NCBI GenBank assembly: GCA_943735955.1
Contig: OX030955.1
Span: 5,463,269 to 5,527,268, forward strand
Origin: Piscicola geometra
Lineage: Eukaryota > Annelida > Clitellata > Hirudinida > Piscicolidae
Length of the DNA: 64,000 nt
Direction of reading: 5' to 3'
A model generated the notes under the pieces. It was not told the DNA's origin. It saw nothing but the letters and a program-made list of their open reading frames with translations, and did no database searches. This document shows positions 34,123 to 45,464 of the stretch, piece after piece. Positions within the stretch are counted from its first letter, which is position 1. Every line of letters starts with the position of its first letter. The position numbers and the translations under genes were made by a program.

Positions 34123-37100
34123 CTGAGTGTTGTCGTTATGTTTCATTTTTAATATTCAAGTTTTATATGATATGTTTTTTGTTTTGAAAAGCTTTATATA
34201 TATTGCATTAAAAACTGTTTTTATTGTTTTATAAGTAGTATATATTTCTAAAATAGGCTTTATTAAGTGGATTTGTTTAAACGCTTTAAAACATAAGTCA
34301 TTCAGATGTTTCGATAGCCTAGCTAAAGCTTATATAATGCTTTATAAATAATAAATTAAATTTTTTTTTTAATTAATAATAATTTTAAATAAGTTTATAA
34401 TCTTATACAAAATGGATTAAAATACTTATTTATTTTAGTATTTTGAATCATTAATATAGAAAAAATTGGCTTCTTTTTACTCAAAAATTCACTAAAGGTT
34501 TTCAAAACTAAGTTTATCAAATTATGTGTTTAACCAGCCAAACTTCAAAGGGCAAAAAATAACTTTTAAATTTAGTTGAGAATTGCCGTTTGAAAGTGTC
34601 TTTAATTTAATTTTCTCAATTTAATTCTTTTATCGTTTCACTTTTTTCAAAAAGTTTGATTACGCCAAATCAATCATTTATCTCGTTATTCTGCATTGAA
34701 TGATTCAGCTTCAATCTTTAGTTATTAAACTAATTCTTATCCTTTTTAATTAAATTTTTTCTATTCAAAAAACATCATCTTTTCCCATACATCGATCCAA
34801 CAGACTTTCATGCAACACACAATCCTCGATTCAAGATACACTTTTCATCATTCATGGAGTCGCAGTAATGGCGCAAGATCTTATCGCACAGAATGTGATC
34901 GAAGCTTGAGTATGTATATGCAATGTAATAACAAATGGAATTAAAGTGGCATCAACCCATAATTCTTTCAGACCATAAAAGCCTAACTTCTAAATGGAAC
35001 TGCTGAATACGGAAAAAAACTTATTTCTCCTAAACTAATAAACCAAATTAATAAAATAACAAAAGACACAGAAGTTCTTTAGAACAATTTCTCCAGAAAA
35101 ATTCTTAGTTGTTTGGTATCATAGAAACAATGCGAATTCTCACCTCCTCCTTTCAGTATGGCAGCCACCACACTGAGTCTTGCAGACATTCTACGGCAGC
35201 CCTTCAATGGACCTTGCGATGGTGGTGAGAGAAGGTTCTCTTTGTCTGAATGATTAAAGAGGAAATAGGGACTCTTTTTAATGTGTTTTCAACAATAAAT
35301 TTGTACGTCCCCTTTTGTGGTTAAGTGGTATTTTTATTTTTTATGGTTGTACAAATAAAGTTTTTGGATATTATATGCGTTGGTTTTTTCTTGTTTATAT
35401 CCTTTTAGGTCTTGTAGTTTTTCTAAGTATTGTGCATGTAAGTGCAGTTTTAAAAATAGATAGTGTCTGGCTATTGCTTTCACTTTTTAGGCTTTGAATT
35501 TTTAAAGTAAAAAAAATATACACAGTATATTTTTGTGTATAATTTATTTTCGCTTTCAAAAATTAAAAATATTATAGTGCAAAAGCTTTTTAGAATATTG
35601 AAAACGTTTCAAGAAATATTCATCACATTGAAAATTAACTAATTATTCACCTAAAAAGTTCTTTAAAGAGTGAAGGTTTATGAATGAATAAGAATAAAAA
35701 ATATTTAAATAGAATTTTTTTAAAATATAAATAAAATAAGACGGTTTAGAACTATTCATAAGTTTATTTATATTTTTGAAGCTGAACATTAGGGCTTTTT
35801 TAAAGTTTATACATCATTAATTATTCTGAAGTTACAGAAACAGGGTCCGAAGTTTGCGTGATTTGCATTAAAGTGCACTCATTATAAAACCAAAAAGCTT
35901 TATAAAAAGCTGGTGGTTAGCCTTTTAGAACTCTGTTTATCGTTTTTTTTTAAATCAAAACTTGGTTAATCGTTTGAAATAAACTTAGTACAAATTAGAT
36001 TTTTGCATTAGTATTTAGTGATATGATTAAGAAAACTTTGCAAGAAATACTTTTAGACAAAAACTGACAAGTCTTCTAAAAAAATATGTTTAGAAAACAG
36101 TGACGTTATGAAAATATATTTTCGATAAAAATAGGAAGTGTTTGAGCTGCAAGCATTCAAAATAATTTGGAAGAGTTTTCTGAGAGACACCTTAGGTTGG
36201 CGAGACACCAGACACAATTCTCCTTAGGCAGCTTTGATAATTTAATTTAGAATGTCTTTATGTTTGTTTTTCAAGCACACACAAAAAAAAATTCTTAGAA
36301 TATACACAAAATTTTCTTTTTAATTGTTTCAAATACCTCTTTAGATTAAAAATATATTATACGATTAATCTGAAATATGAAATTACTTAAGTTTCTTTTA
36401 TCCTATGTCAACAGTAGAAGTATTATGAAAGTCATCAAGCCAATAAATCAATCAAGTTATTATATAAATTATAATCTAATTAAATTTAAAGGTCCCAAAC
36501 TATTACAAGAATAAAATATGAACTAATAAATATTGCTCGCATCGTTGAAGCTGTCGAGTAGAGAAGAGCTCTGAAGCGTGCTCAATGATGAATCTAAATG
36601 TCAATACCTCGCTTTCTAAAAAATATTTTCAAGGACGAAAATGTTTACAAGGAAGTGAATAAAATAGTGTTGATTATTTCCCTCTTTCAACAGTCTGAAA
36701 GTTTATTTAATTATTAGTTTTATTAACTTAATTAAATCAATAAATACATTTTTTGCATAAATGTGTAAAAAAATGTTTTCCTTGTCGTTTTTTATATCTA
36801 AAAAAATTTTAATTCTTTAATTGTAAACAAAATATATTATTATTAGAGTAAAAAAACTATTTATTATAGTTTTGGATAGATGTATTCAGCAAAACACAAA
36901 CTTTCTCAAACCTAAAAAATTATTTATGGTATCCATTACAAGTATTATAAAACCGGCTTCTACAAAAAGGGTGGGATGAACCCCTCGGTATTTATATGTC
37001 AAATATGATGATAGATTTTGCAGATGGAAAAAACCAGGCTTTTTGCTTGCAGTGACCACAAAAAAAGGGGAGCTTGGTTGCAAGCGCTCACGGTTGCCAC

Positions 37101-40100
37101 AGTTTGCAACCTGCCTGATGATGAAACATTGCGAGTGGCTGTAGCTTTCGGTCTTGGGGTACTGATTTGCCAAGCACATGCTTGCCGATGCGGAATTGAA
37201 GTGAAAGCTTCTGAATAACACAGCATCAGCTGCAAACTAAACCAAAGTCTTCCTGATAGAAACAATGCCCTTAACAGGAACTTTCAGAGAAAACTGTCGT
37301 CTGCTGGTTGTACCACTATATTGGAACCACCAGATCTGAGCAAGAGATATGACGGTGTGACGAATTTCTCAATGGCATATGGGAAAAACTCAAGCGCGAG
37401 TTGTTACAATAGTGGACACACTGACAGCATCATACATAAAAAATAGTCAAAATCCCTAGGGTCTTCAGCAGAAACAGCTGAAGAAAACAACAATATATGA
37501 ACTCTTGTCTCATTCATATTTCTTTTTTTGTTTGGTTTTGAAATCTTAAAACCACGGGGACCCAAAAAAATACGGAAAATTTGAGAAAATTGCAAAAAGA
37601 ACCAGAGACTTGGATAAAATCAATCAGCTGCAAATCAATCATCACCATTGATTAGAATTCAAAGACTACATTACATTATTTTTAAACCTTTAGTTTTTTT
37701 AGCTTGACCTTCTTTTATATATATAATATTTTTTTGTTTTTTATTGCTTTGTTTTATTGCTTATTGCTGATTTTAAAACTCTTTCAACTTTAATTCCATT
37801 GTTATCTTTTTGTTTTGTTTCCAATATTTTATATAAAAGTCTTTAAATAATGTTTCAAATTAATAAAATTATTTTTTCAAATGTTAAATATAATTTTAAA
37901 ATGTTTAAATGTAATTTTAACTTTTAAAATATTGTTTCAACTTTTAAAAATATTATTTCAACTTTTAAAAATATTATTTTTAACTTTATTAATCTAGTTT
38001 TATATAAATTTATTTTTTTTAAATTCAAGTTTTGAAATATAATTTCACATTTTGAAAGTAAAACTTTAAACTATTAAATATACTTTTTATCATACCAAAA
38101 TATGTTTTAAATACTAACCAATAGTACAAGGTTCTGCTAAATTCATCTCCTCAGTTGCTCTGTTCAACTGGTTGTGCATCGGAGGAGAAACAGATGGAGG
38201 GTTATTGTCGTTTTTGTAGAAGCCGTGATTGGGTCTTATGCTGGAAAACCCAGGATACTTGTTAGGAAATAGATGAGGGGCGTTAGCTCTGAGGTTTTGA
38301 AAAGGAAGAGGGCCCCCTGCGCAATTTTTAATAGCTGACTGTAAGTTCTTTGGCCTGACTGCTTCAACAGGCAAAACTCTTCTACGTCTTTTTGGCAATT
38401 TAGCTCTGGCTTTAGTGTGACTGTAGAAAAGAGCAAAGTTGGAGACGATGACGGGAACGGGAAGGGCGATCGTGAGAACTCCAGTGAGTGCGCAAATAGA
38501 GCCAACAAACATGCCCAGGTACGTCTTGGGAGTCATGTCTCCGTACCCAACGGTGGTCATCGTAATAATGGCCCACCACAAGCCTTCTGGAATAGACGTA
38601 AAATTGTTTTCTTCGTTGACTTCAGTTTTTTCCGCGTAGTAGACAAGAGAAGCAAACACAACGATGAAGAGGACGAGAAAGAAGACAAGAAGGGAAAGCT
38701 CATGTGCGGATGCCTTGAAAGTGTGTATTAGAATTTTGAGACCAGGCGAGTGTCTAGTGAGTTTGAAAAGTCTCATTATGCACACAATGCTCAAAAAGTC
38801 CAGCACTTCATTCTCTTTCTCCAGGAAAACTACGATAGAGTCAAAGTAGAAAGAGAGAATTGCTGCGATGTCGATTATATTCACAGGCGTTCTAATGAAG
38901 GATAGTTTATTCGGCGATACGATAAAACGCACTACCAACTCAAACGTAAACCACACATTGCAAATACACTCTAAATAGAAGAAGAGAGGGTGAGGCTTAG
39001 TGGTGCGAGCCCCTTTCAGTCCCAACACCCATTGATGCTTGTTGCTCTTGAAAGGCTTGTCGTTGTTGTTGTAATCTTGTCTTCCTTCCATGTATAATTT
39101 TTCTTGTCGGTTCATGTATTTTTGTTTTGCTGAGAGATAATGTTGTTTGGTTGCTCCGCTTTTGGGCTTCATCTTATCGCTGTATTCTTTATTGTCATTG
39201 TAATCCTTGCTTGCTGCGTCTCGTCGTTTCATTGTTTTCATTGTCGTATCCGCTTCTTTCGACACTTCATCATATTCTTCCAAGTCGTTAAATCCATTTT
39301 CTGAGATGTCTTCTTTTTTTATCAAGATCTTTCGTTCACTTTCATCTAAAGGTATCTTAATATCCAAATAATCTTCATTTAAGAGCTTTGAAGAACTCAT
39401 GGTGGTGTGGTTAAAATAAAGAGTGTCGTTTTCCAGAGTGGAAAGAAAGTCTGAAGGGGTGTTTCTGACGTGAGCCACCCTCATCGTAGTGTGCGTCTTA
39501 AGGCAGAAGGAGACGATGGAGACGATGATGAAGAAAATTGAGATAGTTGCAAACATCTGAAAATGTTCAAAAATGTATTAAAAACATTTTTTAAAATAGA
39601 ATAATTGAAAATTAAATTTCTAATTTTAATATAATATAACCCATTAAAATAAATTAATGATTTACAAAATATTACATAAATATTATTCGGTTATTATTTT
39701 TTAAATAATTAAATTTGTATAATATTCTAGGACCATTTTTTTCATTTTAAAAGGTTATATCACTTAAGTTTTCAACGTGAATAAAAGATCAATGAGAGAG
39801 CATTAAAACTTTGTTTCTATTGCTTTTTACCCTAAATCAAAAGAAATGAAATAAAGCGTATATATGGTCGAATGATGGCATCTAAATCTACATTAAAAAC
39901 AGCATTTTCAAAATTAGCTCAATAAAGAAATATTACAGAATAATATTACTTTTTTTATAATAATTTAATGAATTTTTGTCTATACTCATTTGATAAAACC
40001 TTTGAAAAACTCAAAGAAATTTAGATATATTACTTAGGTTTTTAGAACAATTTTACAGAAATGGAACACATTTAAAAATTTCAAAAAGGAAAAAATTTAA

Positions 40101-43100
40101 AATTTATACATTCTACTTAAGAAAATCTTTGAAAAATTCTGAGACTCAATTGCTAGAATGTAAAACCATCCATTCGTCTTATTTTCCAACTGCAACAAAC
40201 CTTAGCAAGCGTAGAAGAGTGTGGTTCTTCAAATAACGCCCAGATTTTTGGTTTGACTCTCAGCCACATACTCAGACTTGAATCAAGGTATTCACCATCA
40301 TCTTCCAATCGAAACTTTTTCAGAATTTCTTCTTCACTGGGTTTGTCGGTGTCCAGGTCGAGTCTGTCCAAGGTCTGTAGAGTCTCTTGGGTGTCTCTGT
40401 GTGTGGTGTACGTCATCCAACAACAGGGTTCCACCTGTGAAGTGATGGGCTTGAGGTTGAAAAGATAATTGGAAAATGTATCTACGACGTAATGTATTTT
40501 TAACAGTTTTATAAAAACAATTCAAAGTAAATTTGAGTATTTAAAACTTAACAAATAATTTTTTTATTCTAAGAATATCAAAATTACAGAAGGTCAACAA
40601 TTTTTATTCTTTATAAAGATTTAATGAAAAGCGTAAAATTCATTAAAAAGTTTTGAAATTAGGAAAAATTTTAATAAACAATATTTCCATGTTAAAGCTA
40701 TTTGTTTAGTTTTATTTTTTATATATTTCAGGACATAATGTCACTAAGTATTTTTAATAGTTATTAAAAAGCCTATTTTTAAGTTAAAATATTTGTAATG
40801 TTACCTAATTTATCTTTATCATACACTTTTTTTTAAATATAAATAATTGTTTACTAATAGTTTTGTGAAGCAATACTGCAGTTCAAACGAATTTGAAGTG
40901 CCCATTGAAAAAATAATCAAAGCCATTTATTACTTATTATATTATAGCTTGCGCATTAGAAATACAAAAAAAGACATATAATTAATGATAAGTCTAAGAA
41001 ATATTAGAAAAAATTTAAAAAAGACAACACTAAATTTGTATTTCACAAGATACATACTAAATATTGTGTTTATGACTGATATCGCTTGTGAAAAAGATTT
41101 AAAAGATAATATATTTTTCAAACTATTTTTACATATATATATATATATGAAATTATATATTGAAACATATTTGACATTATAATTTAGCATGAAATATGAA
41201 ACTTCCTATTGTGAAATTATTTCATTAAAGTTTTAAAGTTATTATTCTTAAATTAACTTATTACATTTTTTATGAGCTTAAAATGTATGCAATTTTTCAA
41301 AATAACTAATTTAGTATAAACACATTTTTTCAACTTTCCTTTCATATACATAAATATCAAAAACTCCCAATTTTTATACTTTTATTAAAAACATATAACA
41401 TTTCTTACTCACAAATCTAAAAATGTCTCAGATTTATTTTCATTAAATACAATAATTGGGAGAGTTTTTTTGTTAAAAGACTAAGGCAAGATAGAGTATA
41501 ATAAAAGATTAATTGCGCTCAAGGCTGATGATTAATGAAATAACAATTACTCTTTTTAATTTTAATATTTTTCAAATGTTTTACAAAATACTAGACTTTT
41601 ATTTAACAATGAAATTATAGTCTTTTGAAGGTTTCTAGACAATTTTATTTGTCTTTAAAATGGATGTATTCATTAATAGGAATGCTATTTGTCACTAAAC
41701 CACCATTCATCTTTCAAGATTGTTAATTGTAAAATTATATTTTTCACGGTACCAATATTTATTTATTTATTTTAACTTTTTTTCTTTTTAACCAATATTG
41801 TTTTAATTCGTAATAAAATCCATGAAAAATAAATATGACAATTTTTAAAATGTCAAGTTTAAACTTGATCAATCAATCAATCACAACTATTTCTATAGCG
41901 CTTTTTATCAAATTCAAAAGCGCTTTCAAATTTTTTTTAAAAATAAAAACCGGTTTTTAGACCCCTTCCAATATATGTATATATATATATATCAACCTTA
42001 ATAATCAAACCTCACCTAAATCTTCATTGCCACAGAATCATCGTCTTCATCAATAGAAAATTTAATCATCATCACAGTACCAACATTCTTACTAAAGAAT
42101 AATGATCGCCACATCATCTTCATAACCACAAAACATAATAATCATTTATTTAATCTTCTTGCCACTGATGTTGAGGCTGCGACAAGAGGTGAAGGTGAAG
42201 TTGTTGCCAACACTGGAACTGTTGTTGTTGTGGAAAGTTTTCTCTTTTTTGTCGCAGCTCATCTGGTTCACAAAGGCCATCTTAGTTTGCTGCGGTCATT
42301 CCTTGACAGACTCAAAATGACCAAAATTCACACAAAAAAACATTATAATTAATAATATTTAATTTTTATTTAGATTTAAAATTTCAACATTTTAAAATAC
42401 TATACCCAAAACCGTTAATTGCACCTATTTATTTGAGCTAACCAAAGACCTTTGATTATTCAAAGTCACGCAATTTTTTTGAGATACTTTAAAATTTCAG
42501 ATTGCAATTTTTAAAGATGAAATCTTGCAATTAAATAAATCTTCAGGGCTGTGGTGCGCAATGTGAATTTGTCGTATTTATTGTATGATAAACTCTTACA
42601 ATAAAAGTTTAATAACTATGGAATATTGTTATTTCTGTTTATTAAGAGTAACTTTAAAAAAGATTGACTGATTAAAAATAATAAAGGTTTAAAGCAGGAA
42701 TATCATCTAAAAATTGCCACGAATTAAGATCTTGGTATACATGTTTGTATGAATGTTTGCAAAAAGCTTTTATGTAAAAACTAAAAAATGTTATAAAAAT
42801 TTTACTTGCATATTTGATATTATCATTAGTAAAAACAATTCTAAGTAGTAAAAATAATATTAATTGTAAATTTATAAAAAAAATTTATTAACATATTTTT
42901 TTCGTTTTTTAAAGATTGTTTAGCCGTTGTTTCTAATGCATGTAAAAGTATTGGAATAATTTCTAAAAAAAGTTTGAAACGTAAAAAAATTCAGAAGCTT
43001 TGTGAAGCTATTATATTTTCGAACTATTGGAAGTTTCAAAAACTATTTTTTCTCCGTACAAATATACAAGAACTCTTGACGCACACTTTAAATTAGAAGC

Positions 43101-45464
43101 GTCTCTTGAAGGCCCGTTAGAATGGACAAAAGACCTTTCAAATAATTCTTCAGCACATATTTTATTATTTATTTATTTCCACTTTACTATGCATGAAATT
43201 CTATGGTCAATCTTCATGGGAACCGCTATTAAGGTTACTCTCACTACGTCTTCAAAGGGAACTTTACGTGAGGGAAATGTGACCCATGCCATTGAATGAA
43301 AGAAGTTTAGAATCAAAAGACCTATTAATACTTGTAACGTTAAGAATTTAGTACTTCCTTACAGAGTTATCAAGAAACTCAACTAAAATAGTTGAAATGT
43401 TCAAATTGAACTGAAAAGGACTAACTTTAGGTTCTGATGTAAAAGAACTGTGCGTAGCGTTAAAATCATGCTCTGAAGGCTGGGGGGAAGGATTTAATTG
43501 CATAGTGACACGTAGTTTGAGAGGCATAGAGAGAAAATAGGTTCGGAGAAAAATATATATATTTTTCCAAAGACGAGTAAACATTTATTTTTATAAAAAA
43601 GCATTATAACTGTCACTTTTGCTGTTTTATATTTAATACAAAATATCAAACTGGAATAAAAAATAAAGATATATATATGAAACTAAATGCAGATTAATTA
43701 TTGTTTTAAAATACGAGAAAAAATGTACATTAAAAAAATAATTGAAGGATGCCAACGCAAAAAGTCATAAGGTCACATGTGATGAAGAGCTTGTAATGAT
43801 TGAAGGCATGACAACTTCTTCATGACAAAAATTTCTTACCATTAATCGCTATCATTTGGCATCTAATTATGCCAAAATTTCTTAGTAAGAAATTTTTTCC
43901 ATTGTTCATTGCAGAATTTTTTTTAAGAAAAGTTGTTTTTAATTCTTTTACACTTTTATTTTTTTAAATTCAAACTACTAAAAAACTTTCATTGTTATTG
44001 TAGCATGAAAATCATTAAGATAGTTTACCCAAAACTAAAATGCACGTGTTGCTTTTTCATTTTCTTCAATTTAAAATAAGAATTTTATTTAAATTAATGG
44101 CTATTTCATTCCATTTTATTATCTTATTCAAATGCTTTACATTCAATAATAAAGATACATTTTGTATGAAGTTGAAATATTTCCACGTCTCATGAGTCAT
44201 GTTTCATACCTGAGCTGCATTTTCTATGTGCAAGAATTATTTATCCTAGTCGAATCAATCTTTTAAAAACATGTTTCAATTTTTCTTTGAAAAACTTTGA
44301 ATTAGTTTTCCAAAATAGTAGTTTGAACAGAACTACTAAATAAACTATTTTAATATTCACATCTACTATCTAACTTTTATAAGATCTACCAACAACCAAC
44401 AAAAATATACATTAAAACAACTACAAACACAACAACAATTCAAATAGCACTGATAAAGACACCACAAATAAACAATAAAACCACGGCAAATGTTACTGAC
44501 CAGATGCCCACACGTCGTGCTATACAGCGCTGTATGTTCAGACTGCAATTACACACTACAATCTAACTACCATGCATAAATCTTCAGATCCGGTCACCAT
44601 AACTTCTATAGGTTTTCCACTGACCTTGCAACTGTTTGCGTGGAAATAAACACTATATTCTAATTATCTGAATGCTCTTGCATTCATCCCTCTTTGTTGT
44701 ATATTCTTTTTTTACTCATATTCCTGCCATTATGACTCAACATCAGGCAACATCTTTTCATGTCTCATACTTGAAAGCTTCATTTTAGGTCAACTTTTCT
44801 AATGTTTTTAATCCCTTTGGTACACTATATGCTTATTTTCTCTTTTTTTATTCGCCTTCATGTCAAGCATAACCCTTTGAACAAGTGATCTTGTAGGTTT
44901 TTTTATTGAGTACTTAAGTTTAAATGTTTGGTTTTTTTGTTTACCATTAAAAAGGGTCATTTAGAAATAGCGATTTTAATCAAAAATAAAATAAGACCGA
45001 CATTTTACTTTCTTTTAAGAATTCTTTCAAAATGCAAGAATATCGTGCTCATTGGTTTTGTTCGTTTAATTTGAACTAATAATAAAAGATTTAATCATAT
45101 GTTATGTGTGTTAAGACTATAATTACAAAAAAAGCTTCAAACTTTTCACAATATCTCAATTAAAACAACACAGTAAACCCACCTGGTTCGAATCCAGTCC
45201 CCAGAATTCCAGCTCTTCTTCGAAGAGAGGTCCACACACGTCAGTGGGATAATGCAACTTACCCGACCTGTAGTAGTTGAGAATTTGAGCAAAAACTCCA
45301 GGATGACGGTCAAAAAAGTACTCATTAAGAAGAGGGTCGTAGTTGGCAAGTGCTTCAGTGAGGCGAGACAGACGGGTAGCAGGGATTTTTTTAAGAGTGG
45401 ATAAGTAGGTTTCGTGTCGGATGCCACCCACGTTGAGTGTCACTCTGTTGTCAAAGTCGCTCAT
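33377..45464 (-). CDS. Shaw/Kv3-type voltage-gated K+ channel subunit
   Basis: Exons 45183-45464, 40201-40434, 38119-39556, optional 35144-35245 and 33377-34122 join in frame: 899 residues, or 933 with the cassette. The T1 tetramerisation domain (about 7-105) carries the zinc motif H71-x5-C77-x20-CC98-99 that marks non-Shaker channels. S1 starts at about 173, S2 at about 361, S4 ([15 protein letters not shown]) at about 432, the filter TVGYGD at 507-512 and S6 PVP at 538-540. After S6, [19 protein letters not shown] is Shaw-typical. Oddities are a roughly 167-residue charged S1-S2 loop and Cys431 where Shaw and Kv3 channels carry an S4 Arg. The subunit should form a tetrameric plasma-membrane channel that repolarises excitable cells. 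The C-terminal exons are inferred from splice phase. If exon 3 is not spliced, an in-frame TAG at 38114-38116 ends the protein at 652 residues. Confidence 0.92.
35144..35245 (-). CDS. Predicted Kv cassette exon, 34 codons
   Basis: A GC-richer island between ATCATTCAG and GGAG|GTGAGA. It is 102 bases, phase 1 on both sides, so it can be included or skipped without frame change between exon 3 and the last exon. Read in that phase it is open and gives [20 protein letters not shown] and then [14 protein letters not shown]. No transcript evidence is available; the call rests on both splice sites, phase, composition and position. Confidence 0.55.
36990..37625 (+). mobile_element. Decayed LINE, C-terminal (post-RT) region
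   Basis: Across several frames the plus strand gives, in order, [90 protein letters not shown] and [20 protein letters not shown]. These match, in order, the post-RT region of a LINE group frequent in marine invertebrates: GAWL, the zinc-knuckle-like CHxC, VWDVTVVDTLAASY, and a terminal GPWGP..FIKEIGRRI element. Stops and frameshifts show it is dead. It sits antisense within a Kv intron and is probably related to 17830-18187. Confidence 0.78.
38119..39556 (-). CDS. Kv exon 3: S1 to S6 and proximal C-terminus
   Basis: Acceptor ATTTTCAG; 479 codons plus one base. S1 [17 protein letters not shown] is followed by a long Lys/Glu/Asp/Asn-rich loop, S2 [19 protein letters not shown]3 [15 protein letters not shown], the altered S4 [13 protein letters not shown]5, pore [16 protein letters not shown] and S6. 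The proximal tail is Pro/Asn-rich and ends NLAEPCTI. The donor ATTG|GTTAGT leaves phase 1; reading through it gives GGT then TAG. Confidence 0.93.
40201..40434 (-). CDS. Kv exon 2: T1 end and T1-S1 linker
   Basis: Acceptor CACTTCACAG; starts [20 protein letters not shown] and supplies the CC of the zinc site. [20 protein letters not shown] and the pre-S1 [17 protein letters not shown] follow. Donor GCTAAG|GTTTGT, phase 0, exactly before S1 as in other Shaw genes. Confidence 0.92.
40435..45182 (-). other. Kv intron 1
   Basis: Large first intron separating the T1 exons. It holds one copy of dispersed repeat C (41865-42335). Elsewhere there are AT-rich stretches and short (TA)n runs near 41135 and 41975, with no other exon recognised. 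Confidence 0.55.
41865..42335. repeat. Dispersed repeat family C, copy 1
   Basis: Begins with (AATC)n, then a hairpin (AGCGCTTTTTATCAAATTCA running on to AAAGCGCT), and ends with a CAACA-rich block around 42160-42300. Copy 2 at 57005-57385 shares TTTTTATCAAATTCAAAAGC, an ATC/CATC-rich middle and the terminal block (CTTGGCACTG and CAGACTGAAA equivalents). On the minus strand both copies keep a comparable frame rich in Gln (for example [17 protein letters not shown] here), hinting at a decayed coding tail. Confidence 0.6.
45183..45464 (-). CDS. Kv exon 1: start codon and T1 domain
   Basis: ATG at 45462-45464; encodes [20 protein letters not shown] and continues through [20 protein letters not shown] to GLDSNQ. 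Residues 8-94 are almost identical in pattern to Shaw T1. The donor AACCAG|GTGGGT is phase 0 and cuts the zinc motif between Cys77 and the later Cys pair. Confidence 0.93.

Larger units (their letters stand above)
34123..38118 (-). other. Kv 3' introns
   Basis: Contains the predicted cassette exon (35144-35245) and a plus-strand LINE remnant (about 36990-37625). The rest is AT-rich with short A/T tandem motifs, e.g. TTTCAACTTTTAAAAATATT repeated near 37920-37985. Confidence 0.5.

Noticed and set aside
36540..36620. Short minus-strand segment with acceptor-like CTTCAG and a frame [15 protein letters not shown] then stop
   Set aside because: Considered as another Kv terminal exon, but too short and with no family support.
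37018..37265. Open frames on both strands as host genes
   Set aside because: The plus strand matches the post-RT region of a LINE with frameshifts; the minus frames are shadows.
38236..38849. Open frames on the plus strand and an offset minus frame opposite Kv exon 3
   Set aside because: Shadows of the real Kv exon, which has clear channel motifs.
45146..45427. Alternative minus frame overlapping Kv exon 1
   Set aside because: The T1 domain is encoded in the other frame; this one has no family pattern.
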